Assembly: GCA_964017045.1 (NCBI GenBank)
Contig: OZ024796.1
Span: 22,715,510-22,779,509, forward strand
Direction of reading: 5' to 3'
Source of the DNA: Omphiscola glabra
Lineage: Eukaryota > Mollusca > Gastropoda > Lymnaeidae
Length of the DNA: 64,000 nt
The position numbers and the translations under genes are program-made. The notes beneath the pieces are model-generated. The model had not been told where the DNA came from and ran no database searches. It saw only the letters and a list, made by a program, of their open reading frames with translations. This document shows, one piece after another, positions 11,569-24,283 of the stretch. Each line of letters starts with the position of its first letter. The stretch's first letter is position 1.

Positions 11569-11735
11569 AAAATTTATAAAACTATATATTCATTTGAAAC
11601 AGGGTGTTATAGAGCTTGCAAGTATAACAACACACCACAGCAAAAAAAAAATAATTAAAAACTGTAAACACTACAACTTGATTTAGCTGTCAATGTTCAA
11701 GAGTTTGTTTTGGTGTGAACCATCTTTATAGGTCA

Positions 11736-11737
<2 letters not shown>

Positions 11738-11787
<50 letters not shown>
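11738..11787. repeat. (AT)n microsatellite
   Basis: About 25 AT dinucleotides lie directly against the left end of the pogo-like element. A shorter (AT)n at 12933-12945 flanks its right end, which is consistent with insertion into an AT tract. Confidence 0.9.
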
Positions 11788-11790
<3 letters not shown>

Positions 11791-12933
11791 TCGAACCCAC
11801 TTTTCACGACCTCGGTTAACTCGCCAACCCTGTTAAGTCGACGTCTTTGGCGTGGAACCGCCAAATTCTCTCCTTGTCTTAGCATTTTCTCATCGGTTAT
11901 GTCGATTCTTTTATGTCGCAGAACCCTAATATCTCGAGCACAAAAGAGGGCCAAATTTGCCACTTAACGTTGGTTATCTCGATCCCCATGACCAATCGCC
12001 AGCTTTTGAAAATGTTAGTTATCGATGCCACGAAAGGACACTACAAACTTGACTAAGCAACGCATTGGAGTCAATCAGTATAATATTTTAATTTGAGGTT
12101 ACAAAACCCAGTAGAGTCCATATTATAATGGGTCATCATTTGCCGCGTGCAAAGTGTCATGGCCATGCGCATGGGCAGCCATTCACAGCCACTTGCATAA
12201 TGGCTATACCGTACTACTATCTCATTCATAAAAGGTTGCCGTGTGCAAAAACTATTAAAAACTATTAAAACTAGGTCAGGGAAAGCTTTAATTAATTAGT
12301 CATGCGCCAAAGTTGAAAGTTCAAGACAAGTAGTTCCCGAAAAGTATTTTAGTAATAAGGGGATGCGTTGCCTCATATAGATTCTATAGCATATACCGGT
12401 ATAATGGTAGCCGCAGATTTGGTAAACAGAAAAGCCTTATATTAATACATTATATTAAATTTACTGGTATACTTAGTGCATAGTTAGATCAATTATAATT
12501 TTTATATAATTGTATAATATTATTTTAATACAGCATTAGTTCTGTAAATAAAAGTTGTATAAAATTATCATTAAAGCGAGAGTTATTTAGCTCGTGGCGC
12601 GAACAGCGGAATTGAGTCACAGAATGTGGCGATGCGGTCCATGTTAAAAAAGGACAAACGAAGTCGTACTTTAAAAATTCATAGCTTCAAAACTACAACA
12701 GCTAAAATTATGATTTTGGTGTATTAATTCTGAAAAAACACTGTTGTGTAAAAAAAAACCCCAAAACACGTGCATGTACAGTCTCATTTTATTAACGCAC
12801 ATCATGTACATAAAGAAATTTCAAGTACATGTTAATATTTTGCCGCCATATTGATTTTCGTTTATCTCGATCATCGGTTATCTCGACGCTTTTTGGCATA
12901 TCCCGAGGCCGTCGACATAACCGGGTTCTACTA
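11788..12933. mobile_element. Pogo/Tigger-like non-autonomous transposon
   Basis: The left end reads CAGTCGAACCCACTTTTCAC, followed by phrases such as ggttaactcg. The right end is the inverted form, ending in ggttatctcgacg ... ataaccgggttctact. Both ends abut TA, the target of pogo and Tc1 elements. The interior (about 1.1 kb) holds no transposase-length frame, so it would rely on a helper element. Confidence 0.6.
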
Positions 12934-13822
12934 TATATATATATACATAAACATATTGCATAATTCTTTAAAAAAAAAAATTAGGGATTGATAACACAGC
13001 TAAACAAACTTGGTTAGAAAGTTGACCCGGATCATCGATCATCTGTTTGGAATCGATTATACAGATTACTTTATTATTTCAGAGAAATTGGATCTAGTCG
13101 AATCACGAGTACTAGTGGAACAAACATAGGCGCACACACAAATAGACATACAAACAATGCTATACAAACATAGGCACACACAAAAATGTAGGCCCACAGA
13201 CACAAGGCAAATATTGTGCGGTATCATCATATGGACGAAACCATTATAAACATCTGATATGACGTACAAGAGTAAAAAAGGGAATTCCCCATTGATTAAC
13301 CATCCATAAATTTAGTTCGAAGACTCAGAATTGACCATGGTATATTTGCTATCTGCGTGTTTGGCTGCAGAAAGCTGATGGGGAAAAGATCAAACATTAA
13401 ATACCTTAGTGATATCATTGTGACATTAGATACCTTAGTGCTATCATTGTGACATTAGATACCTTAGTGCTATCATTGTGACATTAGATACCTTAGTGAT
13501 ATATTGAGCTATGAATCCCGTGATCGTCTCACAAAGAGATACCACAGATTTCGCGGACGTTCAAAAAGGGAAATAGCACACTAAAATATAAAAAAAAAAT
13601 TCCCCGGACAAAGGCACAGGATGTTTTCTCGACAGTAACTTTAACTTATTTTTTATTTAGAATAGTTAACTTCTTTTTTTACTCACAATGAATTAACTGT
13701 TTATTTAAATTTATTTTTTCCTGCGTTTGTGTTCTTTTCTGCTATTTTTGTTGCTCGAGTATGTTAAATTACACCATTAAACTACAGGCTGGAGTGAATG
13801 CCAATGGAATGTAACTTTTCAT
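12934..13822. other. Intergenic with a short repeat
   Basis: No gene was recognised. Bases 13388-13505 hold about four copies of a ~30-bp unit containing accttagtgctatcattgtg. A short frame at 13066-13269 (minus) has no recognisable features. Confidence 0.5.
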
Positions 13823-15641
13823 TAGTGGCCGACCGAATTTCGGTTTCGGCGCCGAAGGGTGCCATTTGATCATTTTATGCGTATTTTTTAACTTTCGGTT
13901 TATTTCAGGTTTCGGCCGAAAGTGACCGAGGCTTTTTCGGTCGTCTACCAGAAGTCAGACTATAAATTTGTCTGTTGGCCGGCAATCCGATATTCATTAT
14001 TGCTCGACGTCTTGCTGTTATCATATGATATATGACTAGACCTCTGCTCACACCGAACACAGCTGCGTGGCCACCTGACTCTCCAATAATTCCAAAAATA
14101 AAATTTCAATTAGGCTTAGTGAAATGTAAATAGTTCTTTGGACCAAAAAAATGGGAATAATAATATTTATAAGATAAGATACATTTATTCATTCGAATAA
14201 ATGGAATTTTGTTTCATTCAACGTGCATATTTGTATCAGTTTTAAAAATCCTTGTTTGAAATTTGATCGCTGTTCCTTAAGATAGTCTGTGTCAAGACTT
14301 CTCTCCAATAACTGTGTGGCATGACTAACTGTTGAGTTCTTGAGTATGAGTTGTCATTTCGAACAGAGTCGTTACTTTTTTTTTTTTTTTTTCAACTGAG
14401 TTCTCGTTTTCTTGCTACAGATCATGGCCACCCCTTATGTCTACAGACGATTAATCTTTGGATGGCTGTTCTGATCCCGCCAATTTTTTTTACACAAAGT
14501 ATCTTTATTACAATATGGCGGACATGAATCTAATGAGGTATAGTTATATTTATTTGTGACTTTCATTTTGATTTATCATTAGTATGCTCATAAATGTTGT
14601 CACAGGCAAAATAGTACGGTGATTTTAAAAGAATCCTAGGGAATGGTTAACATTACATTATAATTTTTATTTTAAATTAAAAAATGAGTGAACCTTAGGT
14701 CTAGTTAATTCATTCATTCGGCGACAGATTATCATGCTGATAAACAATGTCACTGACAAAATAAATGTTGAAATATCCCACACAATGATTCACATGTATA
14801 GACACAAATGTAACGAACGAGAATAATGAAACTTTAGTAATATTAATTTTTTTTTTATTTAATTCAATTTTGTATAATTAGTCATAAAACACAGCTTTTA
14901 ATTTAAATCATGCGCCTACGAGTATGTCTGCGTGTAGTAGCACTGTTTCCTGTCATAGTTATGTAGTAGGCCTACTGTATTATCATACTAAATAAACGCA
15001 GCTCAACACTTGGTAAAGTTTTGTTTTAATTTGGCTCAAATCTAAAATTAGCGGATAAAGGATAATGGCGGATAAACGAATATGTCAAAGTCGACCAATA
15101 GGAACGCGTGTTTCAACGAAAATGTGTGGGTGGGCGGAACGAAGAGTTCCTTTAATGGGGGGACATTTTAGTGGACAGTATCAATAAACAATACATCGGC
15201 CGAGCTTTGGATCAATAACCAAACATGTCCAGGTAGCGTTGTAATTATATTATAAAAGCAAAGATCGCCCAAACGTCTATTTTGCAGGAATTTTGCCACC
15301 CCCTAAAAAAATAAATAAATATAATAAAACAAACGCAAGTCAACATTTTCTCTTACCATACTAATATAAAAAAACATTTTTAAACAACTTTAAATTCACT
15401 TTTAATTCCAGTGGTAAAAGCCAAATAATTCATTAGATGTTTATCTATCAAAATTCACAAGCATTTAATTTTTTATAAAAAGAATACACATATCGATATC
15501 CCTCAAACCATTTTTCGATGTACGCAGAACGTATGTGCGAACGAGTTTCAAAATATCTAAATCTTAAAGTTTCGGCCGAAAGTCCTTTTTAACTTTCGGT
15601 TTGGTTTCCGGTTCGGTCGAATTTAGATCGGTCGGTCTCTA
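13823..15641. mobile_element. hAT-like non-autonomous transposon, about 1.8 kb
   Basis: The left end starts TAGTGGCCGACCGAATTTCG. The right end finishes with GATCGGTCGGTCTCTA, its inverted counterpart. Both subterminal regions carry aactttcggttt and tttcggccgaaag motifs in opposite order. The TAGNG start fits hAT. Flanks cttttcat and tttttaat may be a worn 8-bp target duplication. The interior is AT-rich and has no transposase frame. Confidence 0.6.
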
Positions 15642-15761
15642 TTTTTAATCAAAGTCACATCCAATATGAGATCTTCACTGTCCTGTCGTGTTACGTTACT
15701 TAACAGCTTACAGACATAGAGGTACAAAACAACCCATATCACGACATATCATATCAGCTGA

Positions 15762-15945
15762 GAGTCGCATCCAGCAGACATTATGATGGATCTGATCCCA
15801 CATTAGCCAAGAGTCGCATCCAGCAGACATTATGATGGATCTGATCCCACATTAGCCAAGAGTCGCATCCAGCAGACATTATGATGGATCTGATCCCACA
15901 TTAGCCAAGAGTCGCATCCAGCAGACAATGACATTATGACGGATG
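15762..15945. repeat. 49-bp minisatellite, about 3.7 copies
   Basis: The unit begins gagtcgcatccagcagacat. The first three copies are nearly identical; the last is partial and altered. Confidence 0.9.
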
Positions 15946-15965
15946 TGATAACAAATAATTTTCAA

Positions 15966-16277
15966 GTATGCTTAGTGTTTACACAAGTATGATTAGTGTT
16001 TACACAAGTATGATTAGTGTTTACACAAGTATGATTAGTGTTTACACAAGTATGATTAGTGTTTACACAAGTATGATTAGTGTTTACACAAGTATGATTA
16101 GTGTTTACACAAGTATGATTAGTGTTTACACAAGTATGATTAGTGTTTACACAAGTATGATTAGTGTTTACACAAGTATGATTAGTGTTTACACAAGTAT
16201 GATTAGTGTTTACACAAGTATGATTAGTGTTTACACAAGTATGATTAGTGTTTACACAAGTATGATTAGTGTTTACA
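15966..16277. repeat. 21-bp minisatellite, about 15 copies
   Basis: The unit is agtatgattagtgtttacac plus a. It is open on both strands (ISVYTSM and NTNHTCV readings), which are artefacts of a 7-codon unit. Confidence 0.93.
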
Positions 16278-16844
16278 TGAATTGGTAAAATCAAATCAAC
16301 CCCCAAAAATAGTGTTTTTAAAAAAAATTAAAATAATGATGGAATCAAATTATTTGAAGCATTAGTAAAGTGTGACGGAAGACGTAAAATGTGACACAAT
16401 TGTGAGAGATAACACAACCATAACAGCGTTGGTCAACACCGCGTGCCGAGACCAGTGCTTTGATGGGTACATGTTTACTCTCTCGGTGGTTTTCTCCCAT
16501 TGTAAGTCCATTGTGTCAGTCACGTGGTCACACAGAGACGCGATTTACTTGTCTAAGTACTTGTCAATACTGGCCGAACTGGAATTGGATTGACGACTTT
16601 CCATTTCCGAGAGTCCAAGAGTTTTGTTTTCAAACCGATGCTGTCGGTGGGCGAGCAGGAGGGTAACCAATTCACGACTTACACATAGTTTACTTTACAA
16701 GACATGTAAGGTATTATGTAAAATGTAATGTTACATCGTCAATCCATCTCAGTCTTGATAGACCGGCGGGTCCTCTGCCCCCTAGGTTTCGACCTGTAGA
16801 TCAGTTTTGCCTCTCTACAAATCCGGACTCCCGAAAGAATAGAC
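16278..16844. other. Upstream region of CE3
   Basis: This 0.57-kb stretch precedes the CE3 signal exon and should hold its promoter and 5' UTR. Small open frames (16372-16593, 16460-16666) show no domain and were not accepted as genes. No TATA box was recognised. Confidence 0.4.
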
Positions 16845-16884
16845 ATGGATGTAGTATGGATGATTCTCAAACTAATACTTGCAG
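16845..16884 (+). CDS. CE3 exon 1, signal peptide
   Basis: The ATG at 16845 opens 13 codons reading MDVVWMILKLILA, then one base (G) before a GTAAGT donor. That G plus GA at 17113 makes a glycine codon. The joined start continues hydrophobic to about residue 22 (GLATSAAQS), a good signal peptide with a small-residue cleavage region. Start choice rests on the first ATG that gives a hydrophobic leader in the correct splice phase. Confidence 0.8.
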
Positions 16885-17112
16885 GTAAGTTGTTTTTACG
16901 TGTCCAATTTTCGTAAGGTGCAACCAATAATGTCGAATATCAGCTTATCTGACCTTAGATACATAAGCGGGTGTCTATGGAATCTCTAGGCGACAGTTTG
17001 ATAAAGATAACATTAGTAAAAGTGTCGATGCGTTATTACATGGAGTTATAGCATAATTCTTGTACAATTTAATGTTTCAACATATTAATTCCATTAAATC
17101 TTTTGTTGACAG

Positions 17113-19055
17113 GACTAGCGACATCTGCAGCACAGAGCGGCGACTTTTTCACGGAGTTCGAGGCCAACAACCAAACGTACTGGCTGAATGCAGCCAAGGA
17201 ATCGATACAGGTGTCCTCAAATCTGTGCAAGAACAAACAAAGAATACTGGCTCTATTCGAAACTAACGAGGAGCATTCAATCGTCACCAAACGCTTGACG
17301 GACGTGTTTAAGAGTCAGAACATTTCCCAAGCGGACGTGTGGGTTAATTTCACGGTGACCCACGACCTCGTCGACAACCGCTACACTCACTCGTGGGGGC
17401 GACAAGTATTCGACAACGTCTGGGGCGCGGGTAAGCCGGACGCCAACTGCGTCAACTATCCGGATTTCTGCTGCGCGAGGATGTCTTGGGAGAACCAGAT
17501 CTATGTCGGGCTCAAGGACAGCGGCTGTTTCACGGCGTTCAACTTCCTGTGTGGCCAGGAGCCCCATTGTCTGGCGTCAAACTGCTCGCACGGTTGTAAG
17601 GAGAACTCGACACACCACACGTGCATTTGCCGGGACGGCTACACGCTGGCCGCCGACGGGCGGTCGTGCGAAGAAGTGGACTTGTGCGGCAGGTCGCCAT
17701 GCACGGGCACATGTGCCGCCAGCAACGGTTCCGTGGCGTGCGGGTGTGGCCGCGGCTACGAGCTACAGTCAGATGGTTACACGTGCCGAGACGTTGACGA
17801 GTGTAGAAATGGTAGCGGTCTCTGCGACCAAGACTGCGTCAACACAGAGGGATCGTTCATCTGTAGTTGTCGGAGTGGTTACTTCATCGATACCAACAGT
17901 AAAACATGCTCTGATGTAAACGAATGTAAGACATTTTTTCACCGGAGCTGTTCCCAGAGTTGCTCAAACACACCTGGTTCTTACAGGTGCGAGTGTTATC
18001 GTGGGTACAGCCTGGGTGCTGATAACGTCACGTGTCTAGATATAGACGAGTGTGTGTCTAGTCCATGTCAATATCAGTGTAACAACACGGCTGGTTCATA
18101 CCATTGCACATGTCCTACAGGACACACATTGTCGACTACCGGTGCAACATGTCTAGATATAGACGAGTGTGTCTCTAGACCATGTCAATATCAGTGTAGC
18201 AACACGGCTGGTTCATACCATTGCACATGTCCTACAGGACACACTTTGCCGACTAACGGTACAACATGTCTAGACGTTGACGAGTGTCAAGATGCCAACC
18301 GGTGTCCAGGTGCTTGTACTAACACGGTAGGTTCTTATTTCTGTGGATGTCACCATGGTTACCAAGACATCAACAAACGTTGTGTGGATGTGGATGAATG
18401 TGTGGATGGCCTACACAACTGTTCACACACATGTCACAATTTTGACGGTGGCTACAACTGTACATGTGACCAGGGCTACACGACTCCAGATGACAATATA
18501 TATGAATGTCATGACATCGACGAATGTCACGATGACAACCAGACATGTCAACACAACTGTGTCAACACCAACGGCTCCTACTACTGTACATGTAACAAAG
18601 GTTACACCCTCGGCAGTGACAACATATCATGTCACGACATCGATGAATGTCAACTAAATACGACATTATGTGGACATTTCTGTAACAACAGTCAAGGATC
18701 TTTCCACTGTTCGTGTCCACCTGGTCTCAGTATTGACCAAGATGGCCGCTCCTGTGTGATGATTCACCGGAAGTGTCCCTGTTTGTGTTCTCATCAGACG
18801 TGTGATGACGCCATGTGCCGTCGACGAAGCGCTGTCATGGAGGATTTCAAAAAAGACTTAATTGTGAACATCAGAAATGTCTCCGCCTACGTCCGGAGTA
18901 AGACGAGCGCCAACGACAAGCGAGCCACAGCACGTTCACTCGGCTACACCGGACTGGCGTTTGTGGTCAGCTTTGCCTTTCTACTGGTGGCGCTGGACGT
19001 GTCTTCAATATTCCGTTATGTGCACACAATCTCAAGGCAGACTGGTCATCAATAA
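17113..19055 (+). CDS. CE3: CTLD - 10 EGF - transmembrane receptor, intact
   Basis: This main exon follows an acceptor AG at 17111-17112 and with exon 1 gives a 660-residue protein. Predicted layout: signal 1-22; CTLD about 30-160 (TYWLN, VWVNF, GKPDANC, GLKDSGC, FNFLC); ten EGF domains about 163-570, eight with D-[IV]-[DN]-E-C calcium-binding starts; CPCLCS motif; basic VRSKTSANDKR stretch; one helix about 627-648; short tail ending at TAA 19053-19055. Many EGFs carry C-x-N-x4-[YF]-x-C, the Asn beta-hydroxylation pattern, with NNT glycosylation sequons beside it. The lectin site has KPD where mannose binders have EPN, and LKD replaces the usual WND, so sugar specificity is uncertain. It is a cell-surface protein by inference; ligand and partners are unknown. 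Confidence 0.9.
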
Positions 19056-19857
19056 CTGCCGGATGATATTGTAACCGGTCATCTATAACCGCCAGATGAT
19101 ATTGTAACTGGTCATCAATAACTGCCGGATGATATTGTAACCGGTCATTAATAACTTCCGTATGATATTGTAACTGGTCATCAATAACTGCCAGATGATA
19201 TTGTAACCGGTCATTAAATAACTTCCGGATGATATTGTAACTGGTCATTAATAACTTCCGGATGATATTGTAACCGGTCATCAATAACTGCCAGATGATA
19301 TTGTAACCGGTCATTAAATAACTTCCGGATGATATTGTAACTGGTCATCAATAACTGCCAGATGATATTGTAACCGGTCATTAATAACTTCCGAATGCTA
19401 TTGTAACTGGTCATCAACAACTGCCAGATGATATTGTAACCGGTCATAAAAAACTTTCGGATGATATTGTAACTGGTCATCAATAACTGCCGGATGATAT
19501 TGTAACCGGTCATTAATAACTTCCGTATGATATTGTAACTGGTCATCAATAACTGCCAGATGATATTGTAACCGGTCATTAAATAACTTCCGGATGATAT
19601 TGTAACTGGTCATTAATAACTTCCGGATGATATTGTAACTGGTCATCAATAACTGCCAGATGATATTGTAACCGGTCATAAAAAACTTCCGGATGATATT
19701 GTAACTGGTCATCAATAACTACCAGATGATATTGTAACCGGTCATAAAAAACTTCCGGATGATATTGTAACTGGTCATTAATAACTTCCGGATGATATTG
19801 TAACTGGTCATCAATAACTTCCGGATGATATTGTAACTGGTCATCAATAACTACATT
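19035..19857. repeat. ~30-bp minisatellite, about 27 copies, begins inside CE3 coding end
   Basis: Units alternate forms such as ggtcatcaataactgccgga and ggtcattaataacttccgga, each followed by tgatattgtaac. The first unit overlaps the last codons and stop of CE3, so the array forms the start of the CE3 3' UTR. Alternating variants suggest a two-unit higher order. Confidence 0.9.
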
Positions 19858-22800
19858 TTTACACTGTATCACACTCTGTACACAATCTCAAGCAGTATCA
19901 AATTAGAAGTAAGAAAAGGAACAATACAGAAAGAGTTGTATACGGCATAAAGAGTAATAATTATACACGCTAAATAAACCGGTAAAAATGTGAGTTTAGG
20001 ATTCTCCCCAAAGATAAATGCTGGACATTTACAATGTCTCTTTACAATAGAAATAAATGAATCCATTTACAACGCTTGAATTAACCCAGCAACAGAAGGT
20101 ATTTGTTGGCGCTTAATGTTTCAAGTTCATCCACTATTGCAGTTGCTACAAATCTAGTTCTCTAGGCTGGTCCGAACAGACACGTGGGGTTGATTTCCCG
20201 ATAGGATGTAGCTGCATGCAGTTCTTTATAACCTTTATCTTTTCCTAGTCAGAGGGAGTAAGAGTGGGGAATGACAATACATGACATCATAATAGAGATA
20301 AGAATAAGATAAGTATGACGCTTAAAAAAACGACGCTTAAAAAAACGAATCGATTTAAATACGTTCGGATTCGTAAAAAGAAAGATAGTGATTGTCTATT
20401 ATTTTACTGAAATCGAATCAATGTAAATATGATAAAAATAAAATTCATCTAAATTATTGAATATAATATATAAAGAACTATTTGAAGTAATTTGTCTGAA
20501 TTTGAAAGTTCGGATATTCCTTTTATTATCAATAAATGGCCCTCTGTGTATTAGGACGTGTATCGGGTAAACCCAAAAAACTGTTGTTTGTTATTGCAAC
20601 ATTATTTAATATATATAAGACGTAGCTAAGCTGACCAAGTAACACTTTTTAAAAAAGCGAATTCATTTAAATATCCCCGGATGCTTAAACACAATTATTG
20701 AGGTTTTCTAATTTTTACGGAAATCGATTCAATTTATGAATGATAAAATATTTCCGCTTCTATTTATGTATTTTAAAAATCATTATTATATGTTAGAAAT
20801 ACATTTAATATAGGAATTAAACCGCAGATTTAAGTATTTATCCGAATTTGACAGGTAAGATGTTATTATTGTTATCAATACATGATTATCTATGTATTAC
20901 TAAACTATTGTAATATTGTTATCAATAAATGATCATCTATGTATTACTAAACTATTGTTATATTGTTATCAATAAACGATCATCTTTGTATTGCTAAACT
21001 ATTGTTAACTCGTAATCCCATTTCCCAGGAGTACCTAAGCATCTTTTGTTTTTATTGCGTTATTGATATTGCGAGGATACATACAAAAATTATGTTCTAA
21101 AAATGCTTTGGAACAATATCAAATTAAAATGTTCGATGATTAAATTCGATTATTTTCTTTTACTTAGCAACTACGTGCGACAAAACTGATATTGAAAATG
21201 TATTTTCCCTCTTTAAAAAAATAAAATTAATAAATGCCCTTGATTGCCTTTTTAATTGTTACTAAACCACACCAAATTTTAACTGTGTATTTTTAACATT
21301 TAATACATTTTTACATATTATTAATTAAAAAAATGTGCTTTTATTAAATTTATAAAGTAAAAAAAAAAAAGGTAACGTTTAAAAATAGTTTTAATGAGAA
21401 ATTGCCGTTTAGGTCATTAAGTGCAACGATAATGCACAGCCAAATGGCACTCACTAATTCACTAATCACTCATCCAAATAAGAACAAAGCATATGAAATA
21501 TTGCTAATCCCCTCTAAATGCATAGGAGCCTGAATTATCAATAAATTGATCGTAGCCCTAAATATATTGAAGAAGAAGTTGAAACTGGTTAATTTGATGT
21601 CAGTATCCCAAAAACCCAATTATGTCACAGCTTTAAACTTCTTGGTGGATTTCAATGTTAAAATAAATAGATCTAACCTTAATCTTTCAATGTTAACATA
21701 AATAGAACAAACCTTAATCTTTCAATGTTAACATAAATAGATCTAACCTTAATCTTTCAATGTTAACATAAATAGATCTAACCCTAATCTTTCAATGTTG
21801 ACTTAAATAGATCTAACCTTAATCTTTCAATGTTGACTTAAATAGATCTAGATTAACCCTAATCTTTCAATGTTGACGTGAACACAGATGTTCAATGGGC
21901 GTGAACACAGATGGGTTCAGATTGTATTCCTTTACAGTCATGGGCGTGAACACAGATGGGTTAAGATTTTTTTTTCTCCATTTGAAGCATCTTTTTAACA
22001 TCTATTTTTGAAAATCCTTTTAAACATCTACATTTAACATCTATTTATACACCTTTAAACATTTATTTTTAAACATATTTTTCAAACATATTTTTTAAAC
22101 ATTTATTTTTAACACCTAGATCTATCTTAAAACTAAATTTTGCTCTACACGCCCGCCATGCCCCAATCTTTGTTGTGTGAATATGTCGTGTGACAATACG
22201 ACGACCTGTGACACTATGACGTCCTGTGACAATACGACGACACACTTAAGTTGATCTAATGTAATAGAGAAGAGACGAACTCTGCTTTTATTCAAGCAAG
22301 TACTGTAAAAGAAAAATCAACCACGGGGGGGGGGGGGGGGGGGGAGGAGGAGAGACTAACTCACAAGGAAATCAAAGAAAGTCAGTGGTTCTCAATAATC
22401 ACACCATGTTACCCTCATTAAAAAAAGATCTCTTCAATAATGTATGAATACAGCGCTATTAAATTTTAAATTACAAGGAACAAATGAATGGTCATTGGGC
22501 AAAATTGTTTCAGAACCAATTTTTAAAGTGCTCTTTACGAAAAGGCACCTGTACTTTTCATAAAATGAAGACAACTCAATTAATCCCCAAGTTTCTATAT
22601 TCCGTCCCTTGCTTTCAGCAAGACATAAGCAACGTCTCAACACTGACTTTAAATGTACCCCATCATTTATGAATATTCCGTCTAATTATTTATTGGAAGG
22701 ATTTAAACACAAATATCCAATCCATGTTTACTTTCATACCAACGCATATCTCAGAGATAAAAGAGATATTGATCAGGTTTGTGTTAGCTTTTATTTGAAG

Positions 22801-23063
22801 ATAAGGAGTGACATGTTGCCTACTGATAGCCCAAATCACTAAACAAATTAACCTAGGTCTTATCAACCTTGGTCTTATCAACCTTGGTCTTATCAACTTT
22901 GGTCTTATCAACCTTGGTCTTACATCAACCCTGGACCCATCAACTTCATTAATTATTCATGATGGCTCAGCGCTGCCCTAGCAAAAGCTTAATTGCACAT
23001 TTAAATCTTCACTTGTTAAGATGTGCACATGTGATACGTTCGGTAAGAAAAATATTTTTGTTT
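19858..23063. other. AT-rich intergenic region with small repeats
   Basis: No gene was recognised. A possible AATAAA for CE3 is at 19973-19978. About three copies of a ~60-bp unit (ttgttatcaataaatgatca) lie at 20863-21005. Six copies of a ~36-bp unit (aatctttcaatgttaacata) lie at 21650-21880. A G-run is at 22326-22344. Five copies of the 15-bp unit cttatcaaccttggt lie at 22858-22920. Confidence 0.5.
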
Positions 23064-23071
23064 TTCTAGAT

Positions 23072-23269
23072 CAGTGGTTCTCAACCTTCCTAATGCAGCG
23101 ACCCTTTAACGCAGTTCCCCATGTTGTGGCGACCCCCAAACCACAAAATTATTTTCGTTGCTACTTCATAACAGTAGAGTATTTGTGTTTTCCAATGGTT
23201 TTAGGCGACACCTGGAAAAAGGTAATTCGACCCCCAAAGGGGTCGCGACCCACTGGTTGACAACCGCTG
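23072..23269 (+). mobile_element. SPIN-like hAT MITE (copy 1)
   Basis: The 198-bp element starts CAGTGGTTCTCAACCTTCCT and ends GGTTGACAACCGCTG. Internal phrases gcgaccctttaa, attattttcgttgctacttc and cgacccccaaaggggtcgcg match the SPIN hAT family as I know it. It is flanked by ttctagat (23064-23071) and ttccagat (23270-23277), an 8-bp target duplication with one change, centred on TA as hAT prefers. SPIN is known for horizontal transfer among vertebrates and some invertebrates. The copy lacks transposase and must have been mobilised in trans. Confidence 0.85.
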
Positions 23270-23512
23270 TTCCAGATCGTCTTTTCGTGGTTTTTCGAGG
23301 TAACACTTTTGTAACAAAAGCTTTAAGTCGGATATGGCATACATGTATATTCTGCGTATATCCAATAACCGATCAAATATAGTCTAACGAAGGCTTAACA
23401 GGGTGCAGGTTCTTTTTTTTAACAGCGGGCCCGGTATTTTCAGCAAATAGGCGGTGGGTCCAAATATAACACACACAAAAAAAATGAGTTAACATCTCAT
23501 TTTCTATAATAT

Positions 23513-23882
23513 ATGCCGGCCTTTAAACAATTGGACAACAGAGTCCTACACCCTACCGGCTGGCCTTTAAACAATTGGACAACAGAGTCCTACACCCTAC
23601 AGACCGGCCTTTAAACAATTGGTCAACAGAGTCCTACACCCTACAGGCCGGCCTTTAAACAATTGGACAACAGAGTCCTACACCCTACAGGCCGGCCTTT
23701 AAACAATTGGACAACAGAGTCCTACACCCTACCGGCCGGCCTTTAAACAATTGGACAACAGAGTCCTACACCCTACAGGCCGGCCTTTAAACAATTGGAC
23801 AACAGAGCCCTACACCCTACCGACCGGCCTTTAAACAATTGGACAACAGAGTCCTACTCCCTACCGGCCGGCCTTTAAACAA
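23513..23882. repeat. 44-bp minisatellite, about 8.5 copies
   Basis: The unit begins gccggcctttaaacaattgg and continues acaacagagtcctacaccct. Copies differ by single bases at the unit junction (accg, acag). Confidence 0.92.
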
Positions 23883-24049
23883 TAAGCCTACAGACAGTTC
23901 TAAAACCTACCCGTGGCTCTTTATTGATAAATATAATAGTCGCCTTGCCACAAAGTAAAAAAAAATCAACCTAATTACCGGAGTTCAACCTTCACGCATG
24001 ACGTCACGCATGACGCTCGCTGCGTGACAACCATTTTTCACTCAGTACT

Positions 24050-24260
24050 ACTAATATAAAACGCGCCTAGTGGGGTTTGGGGGGGGGGGGGTTCCGAAGA
24101 GGAAGCAGGATGCACCCGAAGCAAAATATATATCATAGACTTACAACCAGTAGAGGTTGGTTGACCATCTACAGACCAGTGGTCATCTATCTGCAGTAGA
24201 CGTTGGTCGGCTATCTATTGACCGGTTGTCGGCGAGTCCATAAATATTAGTAAATGGAAG
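24050..24260. other. Short spacer with G-run
   Basis: A G-run lies at 24075-24091. A twofold repeat of 'ggttggtcg/accatctac' phrases lies at about 24150-24225. No gene was seen. Confidence 0.4.
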
Positions 24261-24283
24261 TAACCGACGGCTCTTCGGGGACG

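Noticed and set aside
15962..16306. 114-codon NTNHTCV repeat protein
   Set aside because: Artefact of a 21-bp minisatellite open on both strands.
16372..16666. Possible small gene upstream of CE3
   Set aside because: The two overlapping frames have no recognisable domain, signal or splice support. More likely 5' flank or UTR.
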